From Chara braunii (taxonomy: Eukaryota; Streptophyta; Charophyceae; Charales; Characeae), in the NCBI GenBank assembly GCA_003427395.1, contig BFEA01000164.1, forward strand, positions 2,386,313 to 2,450,312: DNA of 64,000 bases. The letters are read 5' to 3'. Of the stretch, positions 1 through 13,854 are shown piece after piece. The notes under the pieces were generated by a model that made no database searches, was not told the origin of the DNA, and saw nothing but the letters and a program-made list of their open reading frames with translations. Made by a program: the position numbers and the translations under genes. Positions within the stretch are counted from its first letter, which is position 1, and each line of letters opens with the position of its first letter.

Positions 1-66
<66 letters not shown>
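1..66. repeat. (CT)n microsatellite
   Basis: The window opens inside an uninterrupted CT dinucleotide run of at least 33 repeats. It may extend upstream of the window. Confidence 0.98.
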
Positions 67-69
<3 letters not shown>

Positions 70-1185
70 TCCTTCATCCCCTATGCACCTAACCCTTTAC
101 CCCTCTCTCCCTTCCCCTCCTTGGTACATGACTAACTCTCCCCCCATCCCCTCACTTGGTACATTGCCAGGGAAGGAACGGCAAAGAACTTGATCCTCAC
201 TTGGTGGAAAGCGAGGGCAAGGGGAGGGTTACCGGTCCCTTGTGCCACCAAGAAGGAAAAAAGCACCGGACTTTTCTGAGCATCTGGGAAAACGGAAAAG
301 AGTGAAGTTCTGTGACAAGATCAGTTTGACTCAACCATCCTCCCCGACTGCATGACTAAGGAAGAGGCGTGGCTTGCTTGAGGGAAAGGGAGGAGAACCA
401 AGAAGGTCATGGGAAAAGAAAAGAACTTAGGCTTGTGGGAGGGGCGATGTGTTGACCCCAACGGGGATTGTACTCGGCTTTTGTTTTCGTGTGGTCTTGT
501 GTAGGTGAGTAGCTTAGGATGGTTTTGAGCGGGGCTAGATCCGCGGAACGTGGGCAAAAATGGGATAGCCGGCAAGGGACGGACATGGGCCTAGCGAAAA
601 CCGTGGATGCGGGTGGGACTTGATGATCGTATGTTTGGGAAAAGGGACACGGCTTGCATGATGAATGCGTGCCTTGATGCTCTTTGTGCAGTATGGGAGC
701 CTTAAACGACTAAGGGCGGCAATGGATATGCGGATATGATGATTGTCGAGCAAAACAAATATAGGGGCTAGGGGCATAGACGGCGCGACCGCGCCCCGAT
801 GATGCCATAGGGATTGCCATGCTTAGTGAAAAGGTGTGTGACCCAATGGATGACGCTTGGCCTACACACGAAAGAAGACGAAATCTCAATAAACTCCCTG
901 GACAACCTGCGTATTGGAAGGAGCGATTGCCTGATCACACTTAATTGAATCGAGAAACGCCACGAGTGACCAGAGAGTTACCATCTATCGCGAGAGCGGA
1001 GCTACATCCCCCAATAAAAAGCCCTCTCGCAAATGGCCCATCCCCATCCATCTCAAAGCACTAGGTGGGGGTGCCCCTGGGACGAACGACCCGCGCCCTG
1101 AGTGTGAGTGTGGGCGGGCCGAGCCAAATGGGACCCGCAGTGGGGTCCCCTAAGGCTCGAAAGTCCTTCAGGGTACGGCCGCTAC
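67..1185. other. unassigned sequence left of the tandem array
   Basis: Pyrimidine-rich then mixed sequence that does not match the array unit. Two short minus-strand frames (321-575 and 535-777) have no recognisable domain, no supporting context and low-complexity content, so I do not call them genes. Similarity to the array begins abruptly near 1186, where the text becomes CGGCCCAACTGATCCAAGC, a segment present in every unit. Confidence 0.5.
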
Positions 1186-2213
1186 AACGGCCCAACTGAT
1201 CCAAGCTCGGACGACAGGATCCGACACTTAGCAATGTATTGGGCGCTGCTACAACTTTGATCTCCCACTGTGACAGTCCTCACTGCCTAGTAACATCACC
1301 GTTATGTTGCATGACAGATCTTTAAGAACCAGCTTGTAGTAATGGCGACACTCCCGTTAACAGTATTATTCTCAAGGAGCACCGACCAACAGTCTAGGCC
1401 CCTATAAACCACTGTAGCAACAGTCTGATGTTACTGCTAAAAACAACAGCGACCTCACTTCCGTCCCACATCAGCAGCCCATTGCTTTGCAACATCTAGC
1501 CTCGTTTGCAACAACACCCTTAAGTAACTCAGCAATACTTCGGGGCAGAGGGTTAGCAACCCACCACTTGATGAATATGGCAGCATCTGCGGGACGCCAA
1601 TAACTATACTAGTTGCAGCACCACCATCCTTTGTCGCCTAATCGATAGTCTACCGAGACTGCTGTAACAGTCACAGGCCGCTTTCAACAGCAGCGTGCTG
1701 GTGCAGAAACAGACAGCAGCGACCCCCTGATCGCATACTATTCATAGTCTGCAGTTGTTGGTGCTACAATGCCTTCACCTGATCACGAGGTATCAACACG
1801 ATCTACCCCAAAACACGGTAGACAACCGGTGGTAATAACTCGAAGTTATTGGCAAATCTAGATGTAGCAGAGCCCAGAATCAGTCAGGAGGGCCAACAGT
1901 GACTGAATCTGAGCAGAGCAGCGCTGATCAGCAGCAGTAACCAGCCATAATACAGTAGCATCCCCTCGTGTTTCTAACTGCAGCAGCCTCTCATCCTATG
2001 CAACAGTCGTAACCCAAATAGCCGTACGTCGCTCGAAAACATAGCAAGGGTATTTGAAGATACACCAACTACCGATGCTCGAAAGTGTCTTGCCTAACAA
2101 CGGTACTTATTTCAGCTACCGACCATATTAACCAACCAAGTCACTTTACGAACTGAGAGTGATCTTGCCTCACCACCTATAGGATCAAGAAGAAAGTCTC
2201 AGTCAATTAACTC
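1186..2213 (+). repeat. array unit 0, 3' part only
   Basis: This is the last ~1.03 kb of a unit, ending at the first TTGCTACGTCGG marker. It aligns with the 3' ends of all later units (for example 5040-6074 and 8940-9976). The rest of the unit is absent, replaced by unrelated sequence upstream of 1186. Confidence 0.85.
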
Positions 2214-5200
2214 TTGCTACGTCGGCCAGGGCCTCGCTTGTTAACAAAATCAACGAATCAACTACACTTAACCACTTATGAGCAGCTAAACGACCCCTTC
2301 AATTTTTCTTCTTTTCACCCTTTCCTTTTCCTTCCTTTGGTTTCACCTCCCTCTCCCTCTCTCCTTCTCTCTTTCCTGTGCTCATGTTCCCAGGCACACT
2401 CTCCTACTGCTACTACAACTGCCTTGTCTCTGCTAAGTTTCGTTAGGTAGGCGGCAACACTACCGCCTTGCACTGAGAACGACCATCGCTAAACGAAAAG
2501 GATGGTCATGACTGGAACCTCCGTAAACATCGAAGATGGAGACCGCTACAACAAAAGGATAATTGGAAAGAGGTAAGCACTATCATACTCTTCGATGACT
2601 GCAACCGAGTAGGTGCCAACAACTAAGGTTCTACCTCATTTCTGTAATTCTAGGAATGGCCACAACTTTGTAACCAGGGATTATTATGTAGGAAAACGGC
2701 CACTGTCTAGAAGAAGAATGCACAACGCTTGCACCCACGAGCCTGAACACGACGATCCTCTTGTCGAGCACGAGCTTGGGGGTGAGCACTGCGAACAGCA
2801 CGATATCGGAAGCGAGATCAACACTACCAAAATAACGAGGAAGAGGATGTTGTGATGATCTGGAGTCGTGACATGCAAAAATAAAAATGAATCTTCCACG
2901 GGAACTGGACAAGATACACCACCAGTCTTAACGCCGGGGCTATGTCTGTAAGCTTCCTCCTCCCTGCTCTTCTTATCTCGCCTTCACCAGACCTCCCTCA
3001 TCTTCCACCTTGTTCCCAACTTCTACTTTAACAATCTTTCTATTTACTTCTTCTTTCATGGCGCACCTGTCCAACCTCTCGTCCACGTTCATGCGGCCTC
3101 TTGTTTACTTTGGTTGGCCCAACATCACTTGTAGTGACGATCCCGAACGCCCGAGCAACCTTAATGAGCACATCAATCACGATTACAATGGGGACGATCG
3201 CAACATGGAAACGGTTAGTACGATCATGGCGGATGCAGGTGAGTAGCGGAAAGACCGAGCCCAACTGAAATAGTGACGAATGCGTGTGGGCACGTCCCAC
3301 ACGATTAGCATGAGGGACCGAACACTCATGATGGTAACATGAGGATCACCCCCACGATGGCGAATGCTATGGACTGCCTCGATCCTAATATTGGCGCGCG
3401 CGGTTATAACCGCCCCTCACTTACTCATAAAATGGGCCAAAAAAGAATGAAATTTCCCCTAGATTTGAGAAGATTCATTGCTACTTGTTTTACTCGATGA
3501 AAAGGAAAAAAAAACGCAGCCTCTACCCTTGATAACGCCAAATCCGCTGCTCAGATTCAAAATCTGGTGGGGCCATCTGATCAGGACTGCCTCAAAACCT
3601 ACGATTAGCATGTTCTCTTGCTCGTTTTTATCGAGAAATGAGCAAGATACACCATCTTCCTTCTCCCTTCTTCTTCCTCCCTCGACATCTCCGCCCACCC
3701 CTTCTTCTCCACTAACTCCTACTCCACTAGTCTAACTCCAAAATTGCCCTCACTATCACGTTCACCCTGCCGTAAAACCCCAGATTCGATTCTTGGTTTT
3801 CCGAAATCCATTAGGATTTGAAGACGCTATGTTCTTTCCGCCTAATCACCCCTCGTTTTTTCGATCACCATCTTCGTCACCTGTTTCAAATGCATCTGGC
3901 GCGAGCCAAGTCCAGACACACTCTCCCTGCTTCTACTTTCACCGCCCCTTTTCTTTTTCTGTGTGCCTTTCTCTCTCCTGTCTTTGTGAGAGATGGTTAA
4001 CGGGTGCATATATTTTCAGGTCTCCTTTCAGGTATTTCGTCCACTTCAGGTTACAACACTTTTGGATTGTGTGTCGATCTATACATGGGGTTGTCTGAAA
4101 CCGTCTTCACGCAGTTCACCCACTTCAGGTTGATCCATTGCAAATGGTGGGATGGAGGTACCTGAAACCGCTTTCAGAACCTTTAGCCACTTCAGCGGTT
4201 TCAGGTCCCCACCTGAAATTCCTGAAATGACCTGAAGTGGCTGAAGCTTCTGATAGGGGTTTTAGGTACCCCCAAACAACCATTTGGATGGGGGTACCTG
4301 AAACCCCTTTCAGAAGCTTCAACCACTTCAGCGGTTTCAGGTCCCCACCTTAAATTCCTGAAATATCCTAAAGTGCCTAAGCTTCTGCAAGGGGTTTGAG
4401 GTACCCCTGTCCAACCATTTGGATGGGGGTACCTGAAACCCCATTTAGAAGCTTCAGCCACTTAAAGGGTTTCAGGTCCCCACCTGAAATTCCTGAAATA
4501 ACCTGAAGTGGCTGAAAAAAACAGGCAAAAAAAAAAAAACTTCTGAAATGACTTGAAGTGTCTTTAGACCATTTTTGCGGTTTCAGACCACTTCAGAATT
4601 TCTCATTCTGAAATTTGAGGTCGTCGTTAACCGCGAGTGGTCATAATCCCCCTCGTTCTCTTTCTCGATCGTTTGTTCGCACGCACACTACTCCTTCCGC
4701 ACATCTGCATTTTCTCGTCTCCCCCAAACTAGCTCCGCACCCAGTAGTGGGGAAGTTTGTTGGGGCTTGTGTTCGACAGCTCCGACTATCCCGATTGCAT
4801 CCTCGGAGGGAACCCGACAACTACTCGGGGTGATTAGTCTCTCGCCTTTATACCCAAGACCGGGGTAAGATTTGCAGGACAGTGCTGCTGACGAAAGGCA
4901 TAATGCGCAGTCTAGAAACACATCGTTCAAATAGCTCACGCCCCCATGTCCTACTAGGAGCACAGTGATCGCAGTCGAGCTCAACAAGATGTGGCTCGCA
5001 TAGCGGCTGAGAACGCACCATTCCAAGAAGGCGCGGTCAAAGCAACGGCCCACCTGATCCAAGCTCCGACGGCAGGATTCGACACTCAATGTATTGGGCT
5101 CTGCTACAACTTTGATCTCCCACTGTGACATTCCTCACTGCCTAGTAACATCAGCCTTGTTGCATGAGAGATCCTTAAGAACCCGCTTGTAGTAATGGCG

Positions 5201-6074
5201 ACACTCCCGTTAACAGTATAATTCTCAAGGAGGACCGACCAACACTCTAGGCCCCTATAAACCACTGTAGCAACAGTCTAACATTACTGCTGAAAACAAC
5301 AGCAACCTCACTCCTGTCCAACAGCAGCAGCCCATGGTTTTGCAACTTCTAGCCGTGTTTGCAACAACACCCTTAAGTAACTCAGCAGTACATCGGGGCA
5401 GAGGGTTAGCAGCCCAACATTTAATGAATATGGCAGCATCTCCGGCACCACAGCAGTACCAACAACTATACTAGTTGCATCACCATCATCCTTTGTCGCC
5501 CAATCGATAGTCTACCAAGACTGTTGTAATAGCAGCGGGCCGCTTTCAACAGCAGCCTGGTGGTGCGGAAACAGACAGCAGCCGCCCGTGATCGCATACT
5601 ATCCATCGTCCACAGCTGTTTGTGCTACAATGCCTTCACTTGAGCACGAGGTATCAACACCATCTGCCCCAAAACACGGTAAACAACTGGTGGCAATAAG
5701 TCGAAGTTACAGCCAAATCTAGATGTAGTAGAGCTCAGAATCAGTCAGGAGGGCCAACAGTGAGTGAACCTGAGCAGAGCAGCGGTGATCAGCAGCAGTA
5801 ACCAGCCATAATACAGTAGCATCCCCTCGTGTTTCTTACTGCGGCAACCTGTCGTCGTCTGCAGCAGTCGTAACCCAAGTAGCCGTAGCTCGCCCGAAAA
5901 CACATCAAGGGTATTTGAAGATACACAAACTACCGATGCTCGAAAGTGTCTTGCCTAACAACGGTACTTATTTCAGCTACCGACCATACTAACCAACCAA
6001 GTCACTTTACTAACTGAGAGTGATCTTGCCTCACCACCTTTAGGATCAAGAAGAAAGTGTCAGTCTGTCAATCC
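2214..6074 (+). repeat. array unit 1
   Basis: A complete unit of 3861 bp. Conserved short frames are 2214-2450 (78 aa), 2613-2855 (80 aa), 3010-3246 (78 aa) and 3793-4098 (up to 101 aa). The frame that is 75 aa long in other units, starting at 3273 here, is broken by a TAG at 3306-3308. The inverted-repeat block is at 4155-4517. Confidence 0.88.
4155..4517 (+). repeat. inverted-repeat (hairpin) block, unit 1
   Basis: Three modules of about 130 bp. Each contains GGTACCTGAAACC...CTTCAGCCACTTCAG followed by its near-complement CTGAAGTGGCTGAAGC...GGTTTCAGGTACC, plus the small palindrome CCATCCAACCATTTGGATGG between modules. The block ends in an A-rich tract. Confidence 0.8.
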
Positions 6075-9000
6075 TTGCTACGTCGGTCAGGGCCTCGCTT
6101 GTTAACAAAATCAATGAATCAGCTGCACTTCACCACTTATGAGCAGCTAAACGACCCTTTCAATTTTCCTTATTTTCGCCCTCTCCTTTTCCTTCCTTTG
6201 GTTTTACCTCCCTCTCACTCTCTCCTTCTCTCTTTCCCGTGCCCATGCTCCCAGGCACACTCTCCTGCTGCTACTTCAACTGCCTTGTCTCTGCTAAGTT
6301 TCGTTAGGTAGGCAGCAACACTAACACCTTGCATTGAGAACGGCCATAGCTAAACGAAAAGGATGGTCATGACAGGAACCTCAGTAAACATTGAAGATGG
6401 AGACCGCCACAACAAAAGGATAACTGAAAAGAGGTAAGCACTATCACACTCTTTGATGACTGCAACCTAGTAGGTGCCAACAACTAAGCTTCTACCGAAT
6501 TTCTGTAATCTCAAAAATGACCACAACTTTCTAACCAGGGATTATAATGTAGGAAAACGGCCACTATTTAGAAGAAGAATGCACAGCGCTTGCACCCACG
6601 AGCCTGAACACGACGATCCTCTTGTCGAGCACGAGCTTGGGGGTGAACACTGCGAACAGCACGATATTGGAAGCGAGATCAGCACTACCAAAATGACGAG
6701 GAAGAGGATGTTGTCATGATCTGGAGACTTGACTCTACCACTCGTCAGACATGCAAAAATGAAAATGAATCTTCCGTGGGAACTGGACAAGATACACCGC
6801 TAGTATTAACGTCGTGGCTGTGTCGGTAAGCTTCCTCCTCCCTGTTCTACGTATCTCGCCTTCACCACACCTCCACCATCTTCAACCTTGTTCCCAACTT
6901 CTACTTTAACAATTTCTCTATTTACTTCTTCTTTTTTGGCGCACCTGACCAACCTCTCGTCCACGTTCATGCGGCCTCTTGTTTACTTTGGTGGGCCCAT
7001 CGTCATGCGTAGTGACGATCCCGAACGCCCGAGCAATTACAATGGGGACGACCGCCACATGGAGACGGTCAGTACGATCCTGATGGATGCAGGTGAGTAG
7101 CAGGAGAACTGAGCCCAACTGAAATAGTGACGAATGGGAGTGGGCACGTCGCGCAAGATGAGCATGAGGGACAGAACACTCATGATCGTAACATAAGGAT
7201 CATCCCCACGATGGCGAATGCTATGGACTGCCTCGATCCTAATACTGGCGTGCGTAAATATAACCGCCACTCACTTACTCATAAAATGGGCCAAAAAAGA
7301 ATGAAATTTTCCCTAGATTTGAGAAAATTCATTGCTACTTGTTTTACTCAATGAAAAGGAAAAAAAAGCGCAGCCTCTACCCTTGATAACGCCAAATCCG
7401 CTGCTCAGATTCAATATCTGGTGGGGCCATCTGATCAGGACTGCCTCAAAACCTACGATTAGCATCTTCTCTTGCTCATTTTTATCGAGAAATGAGCAAG
7501 ATACACCATCTTCCTTCTACCTTCTTCTTCCTCCCTCGACATCTCCGCGCAGCCCTTCTTCTCCACTAACTCCTACTCCACTAGTCTAACTCCATTGCCC
7601 TCACTATCACGTTCGCCCTGCCGTAAAACCCCGGATTCGGTTCTTAGTTTGTCGAAATCCATTTGGATTTGAAGACGCTATGTTCTTTCCACCTTGTCAC
7701 CCCTCTTTTTTTCGATCACCATCGTTGTCACCTGTTTCAAATGCATTTGGCGTGAGCCAAGTCCAAGTGCACTCTCCCTGCTTCTACTTTCACCGCCCCT
7801 TTTCTTCTTTTGTGTGTCTTCCTTTCTCCTGTCTTTGTGAGAGATGGTTAACGGGTGCATATATTTTCAGGTCTCCTTTCAGACACTTCAACCACTTTAG
7901 GTTAGTTACTTTCGGATTGTGTGTGGATCTATACATGGGGTTGTCTGAAACCGTCTTCAGGCAGTTCAGCCACTTCAGGTTGATCCATTGCAAATTGTGG
8001 GAGCGGGTTACCTGAAACCCCTTTCAGAAGCTTCAGCCACTTCTGCGGTTTCAGGTCCCCACCTGAAATTCTTGAAATGACCTGAAGTGGCTGAAGCTTC
8101 TGAAAGGGGTTTCAGGTACCCCCATCCAACCATTTGGATGGGGGTACCTGAAACACCTTTCAGAAGATTCAGCCACTTCAGCGGTTTCAGGTCCCCACCT
8201 GAAATTCCTGAAATGTCCTGAAGTGCCTGAAGCTTCTGAAAGGGGTTTCAGGTACCCCTGTCCAACCATTTGGATGGGGGTACCTTAGACCACATCCAAA
8301 AGCTTCAGCCACTTCAGCGGTTTCAGGTCTCCACCCGAAATTCCTGATATGACCTGAAGTCGCTGAAAAAACATGCAAAAAAAAAAAAAAAAAAACCATA
8401 AAACTTGTCCTGCAAACCATCCAAAACTTCTCAAACGACCTGAAGTGTCTTAAGGCCATTTCAGCGGTTTTAGACCACTTCAGAATCTTTCATTCTGATA
8501 TTTCAGGTGCTCGTTAACCGCGAGTGGTCTTTGTTCCCCTCGTTCTCTTGCTCGATCGTATGTTCGCACGCGCGCTACTCCTTCCTCACATTTGCATTTT
8601 TTCGTCCCACCCTAAACTAGCTCCGCACCCAGTATTTGGGAAGTTTGTTAGGGCCTGTGTTCGACAGCTCCGGCTATACTGATTGCATCCTACGAGGGAA
8701 CCCGACAACTAGTCGGGTTGATTATTTTCTCATCTTTATACTTGAGACCCGAGACCGGGGAATGATTTGCATGACAGTGCTGCTGACGAAAGGCACAATG
8801 AGCAGTCTAGAAACACATCGTTCAAATAGCCCACGCCCCCGTGTTCTACTAGAAGCACATTGATCGCAGTCGAGCTCAACTGGATGTTGCTCGCATAACG
8901 GCTGAAAACGCAACATTACAACAAGGCGCGGTCATAGCAACGGCCCACCTGATCCAAGCTCAGACGGCACGATCCGACACTTAGCAATGTATTGGGCGCT

Positions 9001-9976
9001 GCTAGAGCTCTGATCTCCCATTGTGACAGTCCTCACTGCCTAGTAACATCAGCGTTCTGTTGCATGACAGATCCTTAAGAACCCGCTTGTAGTAATGGCG
9101 ATACTCCCAATAACACTATTATTCTAAAGGAGCACCGACCAACACTCTCGGCCCCTATAAACCACTGTAGCAACAGTCTGGCGTTACTGCTGAAAAGCAA
9201 CAGCGACCTCACTCCCGTTCAACAGTAGCAACCCATGGCTTTGCAATGTCTAGCCGTGTTTGCAACAACACCTTTAAGTAACTCAGCAATACTTCGGCGC
9301 AAAGGGTTAGCAGCCCACCACTTGATGAATACGGCAGCATCTGCGACACCACAACAATGCCAACTACTATACTCGTTGGAGCACCACCATCCTTTCTCGC
9401 CCAATCGATAGTCTACTGAGACTGCTGTAATAGCTGCGTGCCGCTTTCAATAGTAGCCTGCTGGTGCAGAAACAAACATCAATCGCCCCCTGATCACATA
9501 CTAGCCATAGTCTGTAGTTGTTCGTGCTACAATGCCTTCAGCTGAGCACGAGGTATCAACACCATCTGCCCCAGAACACGGTAGACAACTGGTGGCAATA
9601 ACTCGAATTTACAACCAAATCTAGATGTAGCAGACCCCAGAATCAGTCAGGAGGGCCAACAGTGAGTGAACCTAAGCAGAGCAGCGGTTATCAGCAGCAG
9701 TAACCAGCCATAATCCAGTAGCATCCCCTCGTGTTTCTAACTGCGGCGGCCTGTCGTCGTCTGCAACAGTCGTAACCCAAGTAGTCGTAGCTTGCCCGAA
9801 AACACAGCAACGGTATTTGAAGATACACAAACTACCGATGCTCGAAAGTGTCTTGCCTAACAACGGTACTTATTTCAGCTACCGACCATACTAACCAACC
9901 AAGTCACTTTACTAACTTAGAGTGATCTTGCCTCACCACCTATAGGATCAAGAAGAAAGTCTCAGTCTGTCAATCC
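6075..9976 (+). repeat. array unit 2
   Basis: A complete unit of 3902 bp. Open frames shared with other units are 6057-6311, 6474-6719, 6888-7100, 7127-7354 (75 aa) and 7680-8015. The third lacks 24 bp relative to its homologues, which keeps the frame. The hairpin block is at 8008-8370. Bases 8111-9917 of this unit reappear without any difference I can see at 27822-29628, which I treat as an assembly artefact. Confidence 0.9.
8008..8370 (+). repeat. inverted-repeat (hairpin) block, unit 2
   Basis: This is the cleanest example. The arm at 8010-8043 is an exact reverse complement of 8084-8117: 34 bp with no mismatch, separated by 40 nt. The separating sequence itself contains TTTCAGGTCCCCACCTGAAA, an 8-bp stem with a CCCC loop. 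The next spacer holds an 11-bp stem, CCCCCATCCAA with TTGGATGGGGG. Transcripts of either strand could fold into a long nested hairpin. Confidence 0.85.
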
Positions 9977-10369
9977 TTGCTACGTCGGTCAGGGCCTCGC
10001 TTGTTAACAAAATCAACGAATCAAATGCACTTCACCACTTATGAGCAGATAAATGACCCTTTCAATTTTCCTTCTTTTCGCCATCTCCTTTTCCTTCCTT
10101 TGGTTTCACGTCCCTCGCGCTCTGTCCTTTTTTCTTTCCCGTGCCCATGCTCCGAGGCAAACTCTCCTGCTGCTACTGCAACTGCCTTGTCTCTGCTAAG
10201 TTTCGTTAGGTAGGCAGCAACACTACCACCTTGCATTGAGAACGACCATAGCTAAACGAAAAGGATGGTCATGACTGGAACCTCAGCAAACATCGAAGAT
10301 GGAGAGCGCTACAACAAAAGGATAATTGGAAAGAGGGAAGCACTATCACACTCTTCGATGACTTCAACT

Positions 10370-10874
10370 NNNNNNNNNNNNNNNNNNNNNNNNNNNNNNN
10401 NNNNNNNNNNNNNNNNNNNNNNNNNNNNNNNNNNNNNNNNNNNNNNNNNNNNNNNNNNNNNNNNNNNNNNNNNNNNNNNNNNNNNNNNNNNNNNNNNNNN
10501 NNNNNNNNNNNNNNNNNNNNNNNNNNNNNNNNNNNNNNNNNNNNNNNNNNNNNNNNNNNNNNNNNNNNNNNNNNNNNNNNNNNNNNNNNNNNNNNNNNNN
10601 NNNNNNNNNNNNNNNNNNNNNNNNNNNNNNNNNNNNNNNNNNNNNNNNNNNNNNNNNNNNNNNNNNNNNNNNNNNNNNNNNNNNNNNNNNNNNNNNNNNN
10701 NNNNNNNNNNNNNNNNNNNNNNNNNNNNNNNNNNNNNNNNNNNNNNNNNNNNNNNNNNNNNNNNNNNNNNNNNNNNNNNNNNNNNNNNNNNNNNNNNNNN
10801 NNNNNNNNNNNNNNNNNNNNNNNNNNNNNNNNNNNNNNNNNNNNNNNNNNNNNNNNNNNNNNNNNNNNNNNNNN
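10370..10874. other. assembly gap (505 N)
   Basis: A run of N between GATGACTTCAACT and GGTAAGCACTGCG. Comparison with the other units shows that the missing text is the middle of the 80-aa conserved frame, about 0.2 kb. Confidence 0.99.
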
Positions 10875-11904
10875 GGTAAGCACTGCGAACTGCACGATAT
10901 CGGAAGCGAGATCAGCACTACCAAAATGACGAGGAAGAGGATGTTGTGATGATCTGGAGTCTTGAGTCTACCACTCGTCAGACATGCAAAAATGAAAATG
11001 AATCTTCCGTGGGAACTCGACAAGATACACTGCCAGTCTCAATGTTGGGGTTATGTCATTAAGCTTCCTCCTCCCTATTCTACTTATCTCGCCTTCACCA
11101 CACCTCCCCTATCTTCAACCTTGTTCCAAGCATTTACTTTAACAATTTCTCTATTTACTTCTTCTTTTCATGGCGCACCTAACCAACTTCTCGTTCACGT
11201 TCATGCGGCCTCTTGTTTACTTTGGTGGGCCCAACATCACGCGTAGTGACGATCCCGAATCCCCGAGCAACGTTAATGAGCACATCAATCACGATCACAA
11301 TGGGGACGACCTCCACATGGAGCCGGTCAGTACGATCATGGCGGATGCAGGTGAGTAGCGGAAGACAGAGCACAGCTGAAATAGTGACGGATGCGAGTGG
11401 GCATGTCGCGCACAATGAGCATGAGGAACCGAACACTCATGATGGTAACATGAGGATCATCCCCACGATGGCGAATGCTACGGACTGCCTCTCTATCATG
11501 TTCGCCCTCTCTATCATGTTCGCCCTGCTGTAAAACCCCGGAGTCAATTCTTAATTCGCCGAAATCCATTAGGATTTGAAGACGCTATGTTCTTTTCGCC
11601 TTGTCACCCCTCGTTTTTTCGATCACCATCTTCGTCACCTGTTTCAAATACATCTGACACGAGAGAAGTTTAGGCGCACTCTCCTTGCTTGTACTTTCAC
11701 CGCCCCTTTTCTTCTTCTGTGTGCCTTCCTCTCTCTTGTCTTGGTGAGAGATGGTTAACGGAAGCATATATTTTCAGGTTTCCTTTCAGGCATTTCAGCC
11801 ACTTTAGGTAAGTACACTTTCGGATTGTGTGTGGATCTATACATGGGGTTGTCTGAAACCGCCTTCAGGCAGTTCAGCCATTTCAGGTTGATCCATTGCA
11901 AATG

Positions 11905-12265
11905 GTGGGATGGGGGTGCTTGAAACCCCTTTCACAAGCTTCAACCACTTCAGCGGTTTCAGGTCCCCATCTGAAATTCCTGAAATGACCTGAAGTTGCT
12001 GAAGCTTCTGAAAGGGGTTTCAGGTACCGCCATCCAACCATTTGGATGGGGGTATATGAAACCCCTATCAGAAGCTTCAGCGGTTTCAGGTCCCCACCTG
12101 AAATTCCTGAAATGTCCTGATATGCCTGAAGCTTCTGAAAGGGGTTTCAGGTACCCCTGTCCAACCATTTGGAAGGGGATAACTGAAACCCCATTCAGAA
12201 GCTTCGGCTACTTCAGCGGTTTGAGGTCCCTATCCGAAATTCTTGAAATGACATGAAGTGGTTGA
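11905..12265 (+). repeat. inverted-repeat (hairpin) block, unit 3
   Basis: Same modules as in unit 2 with scattered mismatches; the central module is shortened. It ends in an A-rich tract at 12270-12290. Confidence 0.75.
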
Positions 12266-13854
12266 AAAAACAGATTAAAAAAAAATAAACAAAAACATTA
12301 AACTTGTCCTGCAAACCAACCGAAACTATGAAATGACCTGAAGTGTCATTAGGCCATTCAGCGGTTTCAGACCACTTAAGAATCTTTCATTATGAAATTT
12401 CAGGTGGTCGTTAACCGCGAGTGGTCTTTGTTCCCCTCGTTCTCTTGCTCGATCGTATGTTCGCACGCTCGCTACTCCTTCCTCACATCTGCATTGTCTC
12501 GTCTCCCCCAAACTAGCTCCACACCCAGTAGAAGGGAAGTTTGTTGGGGCCTGTGTTCGATAGCTCCGGCTATCCCGATTGCAATCTCGAAGGGAACCCT
12601 GACAACTAGTCGGGGTGATTAGTCTCTCGCATTTATACCCAAGACCGGGGAATGATTTGCAGCACACTGCTGCTAACGAAAGGCACAATGCGCACTCTAG
12701 AAACACATCGTTCGAATAGCCCACGCCCCGGTGTTCTACTAGAAGCAGAGTGATCACAGTCGAGCTCAACTTGATGTGGCTCGCATAGCGGCTGAGAACG
12801 CAACATTACAACAAGGCGCGGTCAAAGCAACGACCCACCTGATCCAAGCTCAGACGGCAGGATCCATCCTGAGCAATGTATTGGGCTCTGCTATAGCTCT
12901 TATCTCCCACTGTCACAGTCATCGCTGCCTAGTAACATCAATGTTCTGTTGCATGACAGATCCTTAAGAACCAGCTTGTAGTAATGGCGACACTCCCGTT
13001 AACAGTATTATTCTTAAGGACCACCGACCAACACTCTAGGCCCCTATAAACCACTGTAGCAACAGTCTGGCATTACTGCTGAAAACAACAACAACGTCAC
13101 TCCAGTCCAACAGTTGCAGCCCATGGCTTTGTCACATCTAGCCGTGTTTGCAACAACACCCTTAAGTAAGTCAGCAATACTTCGGGGCAGAGGGTAAGCA
13201 GCCCACCACTTGATGAATATGGCAGCATATGCGACACCACAACAATGCCAATAACTATACTAGTTGCAGCACCACCATCCTTTGTCGCCCAATCGATAGT
13301 CTACCGGGACTGCTATAATAGTTGCGAGGCGCTTTCAACAGCAACCTGCTGGTGCAGAAACAGACAGCAGTCGCCCCGTGAGTGCATACTATCCAAAGTC
13401 CGTAGCTCGTTGTGCTACAATGCCTTTACCTGAGCACGAGGTATCAACACCATCTGCCCCAAAACACGCTAGACAACTGGTGGCAATAACTCGAAGTTAC
13501 AGGCAAATCTAGATGTAGAGGAGCCCAGAATCAGTCTGGAGGGCCAACAGTGAGTGGACCTGAGCAGAGCAGCATCAGTAACCAGCCATAATACAGTAGC
13601 ATCCCCTCGTGTTTCTAACTGCGGCAGCCTGTCGTCGTCTGCAACAGTCATAACCCAAGTAGCCGTAGCTCGCCCGAAAACACAGCAACGGTATTTGAAG
13701 ATACACAAACTACCGATGCTCGAAAGTGTCTTGCCTAACAACGATACTTATTTCAGCTACCGACCATACTAACCAACCATGTCACTTTACTAACTGAGAG
13801 TGATCTTGCCTCACCACCTATAGGATCAAAAAGAAAGTCTCAGTCTGTCAATCC

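Larger units (their letters stand above)
9977..13854 (+). repeat. array unit 3 (contains a gap)
   Basis: A 3878-bp interval that includes 505 Ns. Only about 200 bp of unit sequence should be missing at the gap, so its stated size is too large. A real deletion of roughly 330 bp is visible near 11492, where ACTGCCTC runs straight into a doubled CTATCATGTTCGCCCT segment. Frames 9977-10213 and 11170-11358 are kept. The hairpin block is at 11905-12265. Confidence 0.85.

Noticed and set aside
4125-4461. Minus-strand frames in the hairpin blocks (recurrent in every unit)
   Set aside because: They are translations of perfect inverted repeats and occur on both strands with the same motifs, so coding is not supported.
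10265-11023. Frames of about 200 aa made mostly of X
   Set aside because: They run through the 505-N gap. The real sequence inside is unknown.
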